DNA from: Pelodiscus sinensis
Lineage: Eukaryota > Chordata > Testudines > Trionychidae
Length of the DNA: 64,000 nt
NCBI RefSeq assembly: GCF_049634645.1
Contig: NC_134712.1
Span: 67,305,791 to 67,369,790 of the forward strand
Direction of reading: 5' to 3'
Below, one piece after another: positions 22,225-36,144 of the stretch. The translations under genes and the position numbers were made by a program. The notes under the pieces were generated by a model. It was given only the letters and a program-made list of their open reading frames with translations. It was not told the DNA's origin and ran no database searches. Numbering within the stretch: position 1 is the stretch's first letter; each line of letters begins with the position of its first letter.

Positions 22225-23214
22225 GCATTGATGCCCAGTAGACGAGACTCCACACGAGCTACCTACCTTCACAAATGGCGTTGCTTCTACTCCTGATGCT
22301 CAGCTAATAATCTCGATCCATCTTTTCTTCACATCCAGAATATCCTCGATTATATCCTACATCTACAACATTCGGTTTTAGCACCATCCTCCATCAAAGT
22401 TCATCTGGCAGCGATTTCTGCTTTCCAGCACCCGATAGAGGGCTACTCAATTTTTGCCCATCCAATGACTAAGAGATTTATAAAGGGTCTCTTAAATGTA
22501 TACCCTGCACACCGAAAACGCCCGGATTTATGGGACCTGGAACTAATTTTGGACACTTTAACACGTCCTCCTTTCGAATCCTTGGCGATCAGTGATTTGG
22601 CTATGCTCACAATGAAGGTTACCTTCCTGCTGACAGTTACTTCAGCACGCAGGGTAGGTGAGTTGGCTGCCTTTTCAGCCACATCACCTTATATGCTGTT
22701 CACCAACCAGGGTGTTATACTACGTCCCCATCGGAACTTCTTAAGGTGAATTCGGAGTTGCATGTTAATGAGCCCATAGTCCTCCCAACCTTTTACCCTA
22801 AACCACACTCCTCTAACCAGGAAGCTCAACTACATACCTTGGATGTTTGCTGCACACTAGTGTTCTACTTGGACAGAACACAAATTTTCTGTAAATCTCA
22901 ATGCCTTCCAGTATGCACGGCTGAACGCTCCAAAGGCCAGCCTTTAATGGCGCAACACATATCAAAGCTCATTGTGGCCTGCATCTTGTGGTGTTATTCA
23001 TTGCAAAATAAACCGCTTACACACTCCTAGAGCTCATTCCACCAGGGCTATAGCAGCTTCCACAGCCTTCCTCAAAGGGGTTCCCTTACGAGACATCGGT
23101 CGTGCGGCTACGTGGTCATCTGACTTAACATTTGCAAAACACTATGCTATCGACACTTCTGTACATGACTCAGTGGTTGCCCCTGCAGTCTTATCCACAG
23201 CAAAGAGAGCATAG
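22225..23214 (+). pseudogene. DIRS tyrosine recombinase remnant
   Basis: An N-terminal arm-type region begins near 22225 (R-R-D-S-T-R-A-T-Y). The catalytic core shows S-A-R-R-V-G-E-L, with the first conserved Arg near 22651, H-S-T-R at 23035-23046 (the HxxR motif), and H-Y-A-I-D with the nucleophile Tyr codon at 23143-23145. All key residues survive, but frame changes near 22749 and 23030 and stops separate them. The family integrates cDNA circles by site-specific recombination. Confidence 0.85.
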
Positions 23215-23293
23215 CTCCGATTTGCGCCTCTGTGGACCAGGCTACCGCTTTGAAGTCACATACAGTGGAGCAGCCACGGGGACACTACTCGAA

Positions 23294-23360
23294 GAGGAAG
23301 TTACTCACCTTGTGCAGTAACGATGGTTCTTCGAGATGTGTCCCCCCGTGGGTTCTCCAC
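23294..23360 (+). repeat. DIRS internal complementary region
   Basis: This segment (GAAGTTACTCACCTTGTGCA onward) is the reverse complement of the right outer end at 23569-23632 and also matches the left end. In DIRS-1 the internal complementary region is thought to guide circularisation of the cDNA. Confidence 0.8.
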
Positions 23361-23454
23361 GCCCCGCCCTCCTCGCCGCTTCGGAGTCTCTCCTTTATGT
23401 TTTTCAGATATTCTCCGCTTAGGAGGAACTGGCAGGAGCCAGACCACGCGCACT

Positions 23455-23632
23455 CAGAAACGGCGCGAATGGCATGAGATGCCTGCTGCGCATGCACAGT
23501 GCGGCTGGACTACTGCTGGCGAATCTCTGATCTGCAGCGCCGGGACGAGCCTGACACCTACAGTGGAGCACCAACGGGGGGACACATCTCAAAGAACCAT
23601 CATTAATGCACAAGGTGAGTAACTTCCTCTTC
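23455..23632 (+). repeat. DIRS right inverted terminal repeat
   Basis: Inverted partner of the left repeat. It extends about 25 bases farther than the left one, through AAGGTGAGTAACTTC. Confidence 0.85.
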
Positions 23633-24211
23633 AGAATATTGTGAAATGGTTAAGAGCTCCTTGATAATCTTAGAAAAATTGCAATTCAAAAACATTTTTT
23701 AAGAATGGCCTTTTAACAGAAACAATGTTTTGCTGCTTAAATAGATTACCCTCCTGTAGTCACTTGAAATTATAAACCCTTTTGACATCATAATGCCCAC
23801 ACAAGCTGAATGTTGTTGTCACAAAGAATATTATGACTTTCAACAGGGAGCATGAAAACAATTATTGCCAAAACTTACTGCAACTTTTAAACTTAGTAAG
23901 GACTCTTTAAAGTGTAAAACTTAAGGCAAGAGATTTATATGCTTAGGACATAAGTAAGCCATTCCTCAGAAAACCACCTAGATGTAACAGAGTATTAGTA
24001 CTTCTCTGGCAAATATTCACTGCTTAAGATTGGATGTTTTTACGTTTACTGCTCATCCTTTATTGTACTTAAATAAGGTTGTGCTACCAGCTAAAAAGTG
24101 AATGTAATATGTTGCTAAATGGATTTATTTTAAAACTATATATCTTAGAGAGCAGAACATTTATATTAAATGCATCTTTTCATATCAAAAGAAATTAAGC
24201 CCAAACTCTGA

Positions 24212-24213
<2 letters not shown>

Positions 24214-24284
<71 letters not shown>
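24214..24284 (+). repeat. (TG)n microsatellite
   Basis: An uninterrupted run of about 35 TG units in a PCMTD1 intron. Confidence 0.98.
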
Positions 24285-24288
<4 letters not shown>

Positions 24289-27200
24289 ATCCTCAGATGT
24301 TTTTTTACCTGACATAACTCTGCATTGTATAGTGGAATTTCATTTAATTCAGTAATGGGATGTAAGTGTCCTGGACACTTTTTTCTTCCACTAAATAATT
24401 TTTTTGTATCTTCCAGTATTGCTTTTTAATTAAGGAGGTACTAATATCACTGCTACAGAATTTTTTACAAAATGTGAACTTTTTCCAGTATATGGAATTC
24501 TTGAAATCCTGGATTACTAATTTTTACAGATTGAGATAATGGAGAGCAGAAAACCTTTAAGAGAAACAGATACTATTCTGAATGGAAGAAGAATATTTAA
24601 CAGATTTAATCACTACCAAGGCTTGGAATTCCTTCCAAGTAATATTAACTAAAGTGAGAGAGGTGATTCAGTGCTCCCTCTTGTGGAAACTGAAATTCGT
24701 TCCCTTACCTAATACAAAACAGTATTCAGTAATGTTTCTGATGGTAATATTCATTCATAGGTATAAATTCAAAATTTCACTACATGCTGATAAAATAATT
24801 GTTTCGGTTTGTTCATGTAACGTTCTGTTCCTCTTGTACCAGCTCTGTTTATGGCATGGGCGTTTTATCTCTATGGGAGATTATAAATATAGGCAATTTT
24901 GTACAAATACTTCCCCAAGTATAATCTATTACAGTATAATCTATTATATATTTGAGAGAGTTTGTCTGTTTGTTCAAAAACTCTTCCTGAACTGTAAGAA
25001 CTGGGACCACCAAATTTGGTGTGCAACTTCCTCTTACCACAACTTAAAGCAACGTAAAGGTTTGGTTGTGCTGGGAATGGGATTGCTTCTTATAAAACCA
25101 TGCTGAAAAGAGACAAAATCACAGGCAGGTGAAAGAGTCTGGCTGGCAACGTTCTCTCCCACCTCCTAGGTCCCCTTTAGATAGGGCTGGGGGGAAGCTA
25201 GAGATTCCCCCCCCCCCCCCATTTGTACAGGAACATTGCTGTTCCCCTTCATCGTGTACCTAATCTCTATGGGGCCAGTGTGGATGATGTGAGCTGCCTG
25301 ACCTGGCCACACCTCACAGACAAGTTCTAATCCTTTGCAGGTTTCCAGAAAGGGAATGAGGAGAACTAAATAGTGAAAGTGACTGACTTTTCCCTTTGCC
25401 CTTTCACATGGAGAGAGGTCCTTCTAAGTGTGTGAATCAGTAGGCACAACCTGGTCTGCAGTTCTTAACTCAGCCTGGTTAGTCAGATTTATAGCAATAT
25501 TTGAACAAAATATTCTTTGACAATGAAGATTTATTTTACTGATTATAATAAAACGAAACCTTTACAGCTCTTTAAAACAGAGCCTGTTCTGTTTCAATTT
25601 GTACCATATTAGTGTTAGGAGACAGAAAATTATTTATCAATGGTTGGGTATCTGACGGTTCAGTAGTGGGATTAATAGAGAATACCATATTGATGATTTT
25701 ATGAATTTTAATGTAATGCTAAATTAATGTGTAGATGACTTAAAATTGAGGACTTCTTGAAATACAAATTGGTCTGTAATAGCTTGCTACATTCGTCAGA
25801 TTAAGTTTAACATAAAGACAGGGATAATAATACACATAGGAAGAATAGTTCACATAATTTTAATGATCAGTGCAGACAAATCCTTTGGCTTCTGTAATTG
25901 AGTATTACAGGATTTTAGAACCAGAAGCATTTTTCAGACTTAATAATGGTGATAGATAATGATGAGGTTAGCATAATCACATTGTGAATGAAATGTTACT
26001 CTAGGAAGTAATGCAAAAGTGTCAGTTTTTATGATACGATCATATACAATCGTATCCTAAAACTGGAAAAACTAATGAAAACAGTGTTGCCAACTCTCTT
26101 CTGTTCAGTTTACCATCTAGCAATTCTGAAGTGTGTATCATGACACTGCATTATTTTACATTGTCATGTTGCTGCAGAGATTAATTGCTGCCTCATTGCA
26201 TGTTGTTTTACTACACACAAATGTCCCTCGTCACTTTTAAAAGTCACAAAACTTCAAACATTTGTGACAAACATTCTTCATGATTGTCTTCAAAACCAGT
26301 AAAAATTAATTTCCATTTGGAAATTTGCATGAATTTTGGAACAGATGGTAATAATTGTAATTGAAAAAGCTAATAGTTCAGCCAAAATGCTAGACACAGG
26401 AAAACAATTGAGGCAATTAGCTTAGGGGAATGAGAATTCATTTAAAGTAAATTATATTTGAAAACCTGCTTCTGATTCCCAGGAAAGATTTTCTGAAATA
26501 TTTGGTTTTGAAAACACTGATGCCCATTCATTTTTTGTTAGCATGCTTGTTAGCTAGCAAATTGAAGTAGTGAGAAACTTTTTTTTTGTCAGAATGATAT
26601 GCTGATGAAGAATGTCCACTTTCTCTGGGAAAATTTCAGTTTTTCAAAACAATATTAATTTTTTCTATTGGGGAAAATCAGAAAGCTAGCCTGGTAGGTG
26701 TTTGTCAATCTTACTTTCTACTGGTCCAAAGCTTTCTGCTTACAGGGCTGAGGAGCCAGAATTTAGGTGAGGGAAGGTGGAGAGAAGCTGGACTCTCTGT
26801 CTCTTAAATAATGGTACTGATAGACAGTTTTCCTACAATAAGGTGGATTTTTTTTAATGTCCTGAAATGGAATATTTCTTGAAATCTCTTCACACACAGA
26901 TTTCATATTTTTGACATTTTGTCCTTGTTCAACAGAAATTTTGTTTAGTTTTTAAATATATTGAACATTTTTACAAGAAGGGATTTTGCATTTTAAAGAC
27001 AGCTTTACTAGTATTGCAAGAGACGGAAAAGGACTGCTTTTACTGACCGTGCAATGGGAAGCAGTGAGCTAAATTAATAAAGGATGTATGTGTACCAACA
27101 AAGCACCTTTCAGTGCTGTGAAGGCAGGTATCTCCCCTCTGTGTCCTGTAAGTCTGCCAGTAGGAAAGCTTATGAGCAAAACATGTAACAACCTCTTCTT

Positions 27201-28317
27201 TTGGATCCAGTTTATTGCATGGCATACCAGATGTTCTAATTTCATGCTAAGGATTACAAATGTTTTCCAGGCTCATGGTTCAGAATATTATGGTGACATT
27301 GCACCAAATAGAATTTATTAAAGTTTTTTTCCCCCATAAAAAGAGAGCCTGTGCTGCAAATCTATTTGTTTTAACAATATTTAAAACATCAGAAATACTC
27401 CTGTATTTTTTTCCTGTAATTGCTTCAACACTTCTGTTTTGCAAAAAAATTCCTGGTGAATTTTACTGGATAAATAATTTGGTTATAGAAATGCTTCTTG
27501 CCTTAGATAATAAAGGGTTATGCTAAATAATTCCACAAGTAAAGGCTTGGGGTATAGTGATTACTAATTGATGGAATGCAACATATAGTTGCTGTTTGGT
27601 TTTGAAATGTGCTTTTTCCTCTTCTCTGCTTGGCTGCTAAAATCTCCGTTCTGTGGAGTGCCTACATACAGAGCTCCTATCTCTTTATGCCTATAACAAA
27701 TGGCCACTTCTTTCCCCTAATTCTAGTTTTTAATGTGTTCTAGTTTTCAATCCTTGCACCTTACTACTTCAGAAGAGTGGACTTAACACTTTTGCCACAA
27801 ACTCAAATTCAGTTTTAAACTGTTAAAAAACCCTATGATTTCCAAAGTGTTGAGAGGGTAAGGAGTAGGGTTAAAAGTTAACGTGGAGGACATATTTGTA
27901 GGATCCATCTAAATGGAGAGCTGGACACAGTACTGTTGTAGATCAATACTTGCATAGCACTTACGTGCTCCAGTTGGCTGAACGCAGTTACCCATAAGGA
28001 TTCAGGAAACTGCATAATTGAGAGAGGGCATGGTGTGCTAAATCTCTGTGCCATCATTGGTTGAGTTGATTCTACTTCAATAAAATGTACTCGAAATTTA
28101 GCAAATTTTAATCCTCCTCCTAATGGATACATTATAATGATCAACACATGGACTTAATTCCAGCTCCTGACTATTGGCTTTAAAAAAGCATGTGCCACAT
28201 TAAAGTCTAATTAAATACTAAGAAAAGATCCAAATACTAAGAAAAGATTTTTGCACTTTCTCTCATAAAGGAGAAATTGTACTTGCTCTTTCTTTGTGGT
28301 AGTGTGGGCAGGTGATA

Positions 28318-28490
28318 ACAGGAAATGGGGAGCCGGAATTCCTGTGTTCTACTCCTGGCATTTCATTGGCTCACTAAATTGTATGCCTTAGTTTGCCCAT
28401 CTGTAAAGATTGTAAAATGTCCTTTTTTGTAGGGATGTTTGGAGGCCTAATTAAGTGTTAATAAAAGCACTGTGGTATCATTAAATGAAA
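28318..28490 (+). mobile_element. MIR/CORE-SINE-like remnant
   Basis: Resembles MIR-type SINE sequence as I recall it: GGAGCCGGAATTCCTGTGTTCTACTCCTGGC followed by CCTTAGTTTGCCCATCTGTAAA. It lies 60 bases before the exon acceptor at 28550. A by-eye match. Confidence 0.55.
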
Positions 28491-28549
28491 GGCATTATAA
28501 AAGTGTATAAAACCGTATTATGCTTATAAAACCACTTTTTAAATTACAG

Positions 28550-28652
28550 GCCCTTTTGGAATAAATCATGGAATTGAGCTTCATTCAGATGTGGTAGAAT
28601 ATGCTAAGGAAAAAATGGAGAGCTTCATAAAAAACAGCGATATCTTTGATAA
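28550..28652 (+). CDS. PCMTD1: PCMTD1 coding exon 2 (residues 103-137)
   Basis: The exon follows an AAATTACAG acceptor and ends at donor GTAAGT (28653). It begins with two bases completing Gly103 and continues P-F-G-I-N-H-G-I-E-L-H-S-D-V-V-E-Y-A. It ends with two bases of a Lys codon completed in the next exon. Glu and Asp residues here lie in the second AdoMet-contacting strand of the Rossmann-like methyltransferase fold (family knowledge). Length 103 bases; 307 + 103 leaves phase 2, which the next exon matches. The full mobile-element load of the preceding 11-kb intron is spliced out. Confidence 0.95.
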
Positions 28653-31600
28653 GTAAGTATCTCATTTGTTCAGTTTATTTTGGAACTAGAAATGTATGTG
28701 GGTTTATTTTTTAAACCGAGGCACAATATTAAGGAAAAAAGGCATCTTGCAAATGTTAACATCTTACTAATGTTCATTATTGGAAATCAAATTTAAATGT
28801 TTGTGTGATGTATTTAAAGTGAGGTAAGTGGAAGATTAAAAATATAGGGTTTTTAAAAAAGAAATTTTTGTTTGAGTTTATTTGGCAAAATCTGTCTTTC
28901 TGCCTGCCTACCTGCCTGCCATAAACTCACTTGTAGTGTTATATTGTGTTCTTATGAAACTTCTTCTATGTGAAGATATTGAATACATTTATAACAACTC
29001 AGATTAACAGTCTGAGGTACCAGTGTGCTTAGGTATTACTAAACATGAACATACTGCGTGTTTGTATCTGCGAGGCTGTGAATTCTGTGCAGATGCAGTG
29101 ATACAGAATTCCCTCCAAAGTAATGTGCCCTTGTACCCAGCCAATGGAAGGCAGAAAAGCCCCTCCCAATCCCCGAGAAGGTTCTCACATGTTAAGGAGC
29201 AACTAGGCCCTGGCAGGTCTGGTATGTGTTTCTTTTCCATCTTCCCCTACCCCTCAACTTCCAGGTGTTGACCATCCCACTTCTGGTCTGACCAAACATT
29301 CCTATGTCCCTACTGAGAGAGGGCCATTCTTGTTAGGGTAGATAGACCAGCAGGGTAAGTTCTATAGATGGTGTGCTTAGTTTTACCTCTTAATTTGCTT
29401 GCTTGCTTTTATTACTTTTTAAATCTGCTCTTTAAGGTTATTCTGAGGGTGTGTTTTATATATTTAATTTCCCTTGTTTGCCCAATATAATAAATTACAC
29501 TATATTTGAAAAGATGAGTGTGTTTCATTACTACAGTCTTCATTTTAGTTCTCGGCACCTCCTGTTATAATTGGAGGGTCGGTGCACCCTAAATTAAATT
29601 GGCATGACTCAAGAAGGATTAGAGCCAGAAGAATTGTTTGTTTTTAAGTATTATGGAACAATTAATCCAAGACACATCTGTACAGAAAACTGTGTTATGA
29701 TTTTCTCTGCTCTAACACTACATTAATGATATTGTACATAAGTTGTAGATGCTGCTGCTTATTAAAACACCCAGTTTTTGGTCATTTTTAACTTATTCAA
29801 AAACTGTGTTTGGCCTTGGGGATGGAAGGCAAGCTGGAAGGCAGGAAAAGTGAAGGAAGGATGCAAATCACATTGTCATAAAAATATGGCATTTTTTGAG
29901 CTAAATAAGTCAAAACTGGTGGGATTTACTTCTTATTTTCAGTCCCTTTATTTCACTTCATTAAAAAAACTTAGTTTTAAACTCTGAGCTTGGCATGTTC
30001 TTACTCATGTTCACTCAAGAATGACTGTGCCTTGTTTGAAGGAATGTTGTTTTATGTTATGGAAGTTTTGCAATCAACTGAAAAGTAGTGGGGGTTCATG
30101 AACACTTATTTTGGTATGGTGTTCTGAATGTTACTCCTATATTAAGGTTATAGTTAATTCATTACTTTAGCTGCAAGTGACGGTATTACACTGTGTAACT
30201 AGCTCATAAGCTTAATGTATGTATCATACAGAAAGTTGTTATGCCCATTAACAAGTTTGCATCTCTTACATCACAGTGTGTTACTCAACCAGGCAATGAC
30301 TAAGACAAAAACTGAACTAACAAACAAAATTCTGTTAAGTGTTCCTTAATAAAAATGTATTTGGTAACCACTGAGTTACCACAAATGCAAGAATAAGTTA
30401 TTGGCTGTCAGCAGATGATGTTTTTTTTCTTTCTTGAGTATCTCTGAGTTTCGCTATTTTCTTTGAAAATAAAGTTGATTGTACTGCATTAATACAGTAT
30501 TTGGATGAGTGATGATATCTTCAAGACCTGATACTTGATGTTCTAAGTGAATTGTTCTTTTGATCCTCCTAATTTAGTTATAATATATATAAAAATTAAA
30601 ATGGATGCCTGTCCTGAAGACCTAGTAGGAGCTTGTGCAGGATTCTTAGTCTGGTTCCTGCTGCTTGGTTACCTTGGTTTCTGTGGCTTCAGTTGATAAA
30701 TAATATACCTAGGTTGTGGATACTATGGTCTATGACTTCTGATCTCAGTTGATTCATGTTGAATCTTCTCAATGCTTGGATGAGAGGAAAAAAGTGTTCA
30801 TGAAAGGCATGCAGCGTGTTTCACCTAGAGTGCTGGCTTGAACTCAGTCTGAGACCACATTGACTGAAAATAGTTTTCATCTGCTTGTTTGGTGGTATTC
30901 CTGAAACTAATTATATTTGAGGTTCTATTTCAGATGTACTGACAGGGCAATGTGTGGAAATTTTGTATTGCTACTTCCTGTCTTTTAGCTATTCATTGGA
31001 TGACTGGAAGTCTTTGGGCCTGACTGCCATTCTCAGGAAACTAAAATATGTTTTAAAATTCATTTAGTTTACCTTAAGCTACTTAAGAAGCATCAAAATA
31101 AATTTTAAATACACATTTTAAGAGGAGGTTCTGCAATATGCTGAATAATATGAATATGCTGTTCTGGTCTGTTCTAGTCTCTTATAAGCCATAATCTTTC
31201 TGTGTTGAACATTTCTGTGCACAAATCTGATGGAAGCAGGAACTATATTTCCAAGTGGCAAAAATTTCAGTATTTCTGTACTTGTCTTTGTGGTCATGTC
31301 TTGGATAAAAATATAAAAACCCTTCAAAGAAGTTCATCAGTGCATCATCAAAAAGTGCAGTGAAATGCCTTGTTGCTTGGCATAGTTCTTTCTATTTAAA
31401 TTTTTGGCAACCTGTCACCAAACAAAAATCTATACATATCTGTGGAACAGTTTCTAGATGCTTTGTGAATTTCCAGCCAGCATATGAGGATATTGCTTGG
31501 GGATCCTGTGACTAAGACCTGTTGTTTAACACAGAGTTCTTACAACATAAACAAATGGGATTATTTGAAGTGTATAATATATACCTTTCATCTTTATTTT

Positions 31601-34600
31601 TTCCTATAAAACATGCAGAAATCCCATATTGTGTAGCATAACCTATCTTTTTTTTCCTCCCTATTTCTGATGATCAAATTCATAGACAAGATTAATTTCT
31701 TAACACGTGGAACATGTTTAGATCAGAGAATTGAGAGTGCTACAAAAGTATCATATTCATCCCTAAATGGATTTGGGGTGTAGGGGAGACAAGCATTCTC
31801 CTTTTCTTCTATGCTTAGTGAGATGGACTCCTGAGACTTCAGCTGCCATCTCTTGGCCCTTCTGAAACTGCTTCCTTACAAAAACACAACTCAAATTCTT
31901 GCTTTAAAAAGGCAAATCATTCTATTAATTGTATGTATTTATATTCATATCCAACCAATCTGTAAAGTTTTAATTCATTTTTGAATGGATTCATTTGATA
32001 AACTGAGAATCAAGACAGCACTTTACTTGTCTGTATCACAAGATAGTTTTACCTCTAGAAGCAAACTAGATAGAAAGTGCTCTGTGATTACTCTTTGAAA
32101 AGATGTGTTGTGAAAGATTGCTTATTTAGGCATTACATGGAAGGACCTTCTTGATCTGAGTTTGACGTGGTAAGAATCGCTTCCACATTTGAAATTTTGA
32201 GCAGGGATGTATGCCGTCTAAGGAAAAACTCATTCCTTAAGAAGGCTCTATCTAAAGCACATTATGTGCAAAGTGTTAGGCCCCCACTTCACCTGTTTAT
32301 TGAAGGGGAATATGTTGTCTTTTCTGCTCCCAGTCGGCTTCTAGACCTAGAATATTCATCTCGGAGGGAGAGCCACAGGGCAGGGCTAGGTCGCCCATCT
32401 CCTAGCATCCTATCAAAAACCAAACGTGTGTAAGCTGCAGAAGTGCGTGCTGTGAAAGAAATATCAACACTCTTCTCAGGATCAAAAGAAATTATCGCTA
32501 CTCTTCTAAAGAAACAACTGCAATGGTAAGTGACTAGGATTCTAGTACTACTTCTGGGATAAATGTTATGGGTGGTAAGACTTCCTTCTGAAGTCTTTTA
32601 GTAAGTTGTATCTACCCTGGGAAAATGAAACTTTCTATTATCAATCTTCCAACATCATTCCATGGTCTCCATTAAAATTTGGTTCATTTTAGTTAGGACA
32701 TAGTGAAGACTAAGTTCTCCTTTTGTAAATCAAAAAATAGCCATATGCAAGGAGTCATCAAAGAAGAAAATTGCCTTCATTCAGCTGCATATGATTATCC
32801 TGCTATAAAGACAAAAGTTGTAAGCAATCAAAAAGAAAAAGGAAAATTAACCATGCATTTAACCCAAAAGAGAAAAGTAAGCCCTGACCCCATTTCAGGC
32901 TCTTGGATCTTGTGTTATTTTAGAGGGGATGAACTGTCATTGAGCTTTACTAATCTAACAAGGGTCTAGGTCTTTACTGATCTGACAAGGATCAACAGAA
33001 ACAGATTATTCATTAGAATTCGCTGACACTAAAAGAGTGTGGCAAACATTTGTTTGTATTCCTCAGCACCCATCATCTGGAGATGTTACAAAGGAAGGAT
33101 ATTTATAACCATAATGCCTAAACATGGATATCACAACAAGTCTTACCAAAAATAGATGCAGCAACTGAATCTGCCAAGTACCCATTTTATATGACTTGAA
33201 GAAATCTGTTCCAGTTGAAGAAGTTCCCTACACAGAAGCATTGTACAAAGATCTCCTAGAAAAATATAGAAAAAGGGACACTGGTTCCATTCAAACTTTT
33301 TTTTGCTGCTAGAAATTTTGATAGGAATAGAATTATCAACTAAGCCAAAGGAAGTTAGTCTAACACAATCAAACTATAGGTCAACAGCAAATATCACCAG
33401 CTTCATATTTTGTAATGCATATTTATGTTGTATAAATTGAGATTTCACTCTATAAAACAATATGCAATATTTCAATTGAAAGATTATCTGCTTTCCAAAT
33501 TTTCATCACACAATTTGCTGATGGGAAAACTTGAGGCACTAAAGTATGATGGCAAAAGAAATGGAGAAGGGAGTAGTCTTCCCTTTATTCAAAACTTTTA
33601 ACACCCACAGTGGAATCCAGTGTAAATAATTCTTTCAAAATCTTTGTTTCTCCATTGTCTAGATGTATGGTGTGACATATTTTAAATTCTGGAACAGAAT
33701 TAGAAGGTCTGACAAGTCTAGACATAAGTATTTGTAAGAACAAGTGTTTGAATCACAAGTATTTGTTTCCCAGAGGCAAAGAGATAGTGAGAAATTAGTT
33801 TTTGCTCATCTCAGTTAAATGAATGGATGAAAACCTCAACGAATTAGCTTTCAGATATGATATCTAAGGATAATATCATATATTCATTACGTCAGTTTTT
33901 ATCCCTTTAGTCTTCTACTCCAAAATTGTTTGAATTGTGCTTGGGTTTTATATGATTTGGAGTATTTAATGCATTAGTTTTAATAAATGTGTAAGACGAA
34001 GTGTGAAAAAGCATTAGAGGTGTAGCTGATAGTTACAGATAATGTTTCTAAGCCTATTGCATTCGTTGTTGTAGTGGATGTATAGTGTTGCACGTCACTT
34101 CAGATTTTAAGGATTACTTGCTTTCATGGGTTTACTAGTGTTAGTCTGCTCTTCAGATTGTTTTCCCCAAAACTTTAGTGTTTATGCCATATTTGATGGA
34201 AAAGAGGACAGTGGAGTTTTTAAGACTATATTTTCTTATTAAAGCAATAATAGTCAATAATTAATAGTAACAAAGATGGCAATTAAATACTATAGAAAAA
34301 GAATCAATGATAAATGCCCCCCAAAGCTATATACCACTCTGAGAAAAGCCAACTCAAGTGGTTTGGGGAGAAAATGCTATTTTATTCAAAAATACAGATA
34401 TAAAGTATTTATCTGTACAGTACAGAGAAACACATGAAAATGAGCTTAAAAGATTTTGTCGGTCTTCTAACCATATGAAGTACTATAAACAAGAATTTAC
34501 ATGTTCATAGTCATCTTGTAAAATTATATTTGTCATTGTGATCTCATATTGAATAATGATGACATTTTTCAATCCCTTATAGAATACCTTAGTTTTTGAC

Positions 34601-36126
34601 AGTTGTTCACTAACACAGTCAGAAATTTCTCCCAAAATACTTTTGAGAACAGTGTGAACAATGGAAATACCTTTCTGGATTGGGCAATATATGACAAGCA
34701 TCATTTTAAGCTGATAGTCCCTTAAGAACTCCGAAGCACAACATGGAACTGAGGAGTAGGAATAGTTGTATGGGTATATCAGAGGTTAACAATGAGGCAC
34801 ATAGTGATATCAGAGAGCAATTTTTCAGCCAGTCCTACAAAAGGACATGGGAATTGTTAGAAGCCTTTGCTCAATAATATTTTAGCAATGTAAATACATA
34901 TACAACATGAACGTTAATTGGCTAAACTGATAAATGCTGTGCTTCTCCAGGAAGAATTCAATTTTCATTGAAGACATGGCATGCAAGTGCAAACTTTCAG
35001 AGATACTGAAAATAGACTAATTCAAAACTATTACTTTAATTTCTAAGATCAAGATGAAATCCTTATAATGCTGTGGCTATAATATGGCCAAAGGGATCAT
35101 TCTTTTTTGGACCCAAGAGACCAGAATGCTTTACTACTTACCAAGAGAGAGAGAGTCTTGCAAACCAGATGGCTTTTTTATATTCTATCTCCTCAATATA
35201 AGTTTGACTTTGACTTTAACATTTATGGATAAGATACCAACAGTAAAAATGTATGAAAAAGAAACCAAATGCTAGAAGAAAAAAATAGATACTCTAGCAA
35301 AGAATAATGCCAACATCTCGAAAATCTAAAAGGATGTTTTGAACATATGGATTCTTGAGGATTAATTCTAGAATCTGCATGCTCTCGCCATAAGATCCTG
35401 GAAAGGTATAAATCTGAGACTTGTGTAGGAAATATTTTTATCCTGCCTAAATTTCATACTATACGCAATTGCCAATGCTTTTAAGAGACTGAGTTTAATT
35501 TTATTCATTTTTAAAAACTATTTCTATGGACTATCAATGTCTGATTAATAATTTGCTTTAAAAATATGCTCTGTATACCAAAGCTTAATTTCTTTTTTTT
35601 GGCCACAAGAAATTGGCCTGTCTTAGTCCAGGCATAAAAAGGGTAAAGTAATGGCACAACTGGAAGCACATAGGACGACAAAATCTCCAGTGCTTTTTAA
35701 ATTTGAAATTCCAAATTATTTTCTCCGTCTGTGGGGACGGACGGACAGAGACACGCGCATTGGAATCGAGTATCAGCAGTTGCCCAGAGGGCAAGTTAGA
35801 ACAAAATGGAATAATGTTATCCACGTCCAGACACTAGCTTGTCTAGATGTACATACCTTAAGTATATACATCTTGAAGATTCTCTGAAAGGTTGTTGTTT
35901 TAATAATTGAGAGCTTGTGTGCTCTCTCTGCTAAAATTAATTATATAAAAAAATCACAAGAAATATCAGCTGTGCAGCTCCCTGAACTGTTCATGTTCAA
36001 GATCTCATTTACAGAGGGTAAAACACAAAACCCTGATAACAGGTTTTTTGTAAGAGGAAATATGTTTTAAAGTTGTAATTTGTAATTTTTGAAGTCTACT
36101 TACATGTGTTTTCTTAGGATGACCTT

Positions 36127-36144
36127 CCCCCCCCCCCCCCCCCC
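36127..36144 (+). repeat. Poly-C run
   Basis: About 18 consecutive C residues in AT-rich intron. A similar run lies near 25207-25220. Confidence 0.85.

Larger units (their letters stand above)
17688..23632 (+). mobile_element. Near full-length DIRS tyrosine-recombinase retrotransposon, inactivated
   Basis: About 5.9 kb with the DIRS layout: a left inverted terminal repeat (about 17688-17820), Gag-like region, reverse transcriptase with RNase H, tyrosine recombinase, internal complementary region (23294-23360) and right inverted terminal repeat (about 23455-23632). DIRS elements integrate by a tyrosine recombinase and usually make no target duplication; none is seen. Frameshifts and stops break every gene. 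It lies in the first coding intron of PCMTD1 in sense orientation. Confidence 0.9.
17534..28549 (+). other. PCMTD1: PCMTD1 intron after coding exon 1
   Basis: An 11.0-kb phase-1 GT-AG intron. It holds a 5.9-kb DIRS element starting only about 155 bases after the donor, a long TG microsatellite, and a MIR-like SINE near the acceptor. Apart from these, 23633-28317 is AT-rich sequence in which I recognise nothing. Confidence 0.9.

Noticed and set aside
24582..25106. 174-codon + strand frame in an intron
   Set aside because: No recognisable domain, AT-rich composition, and no splice or conservation evidence; likely chance.
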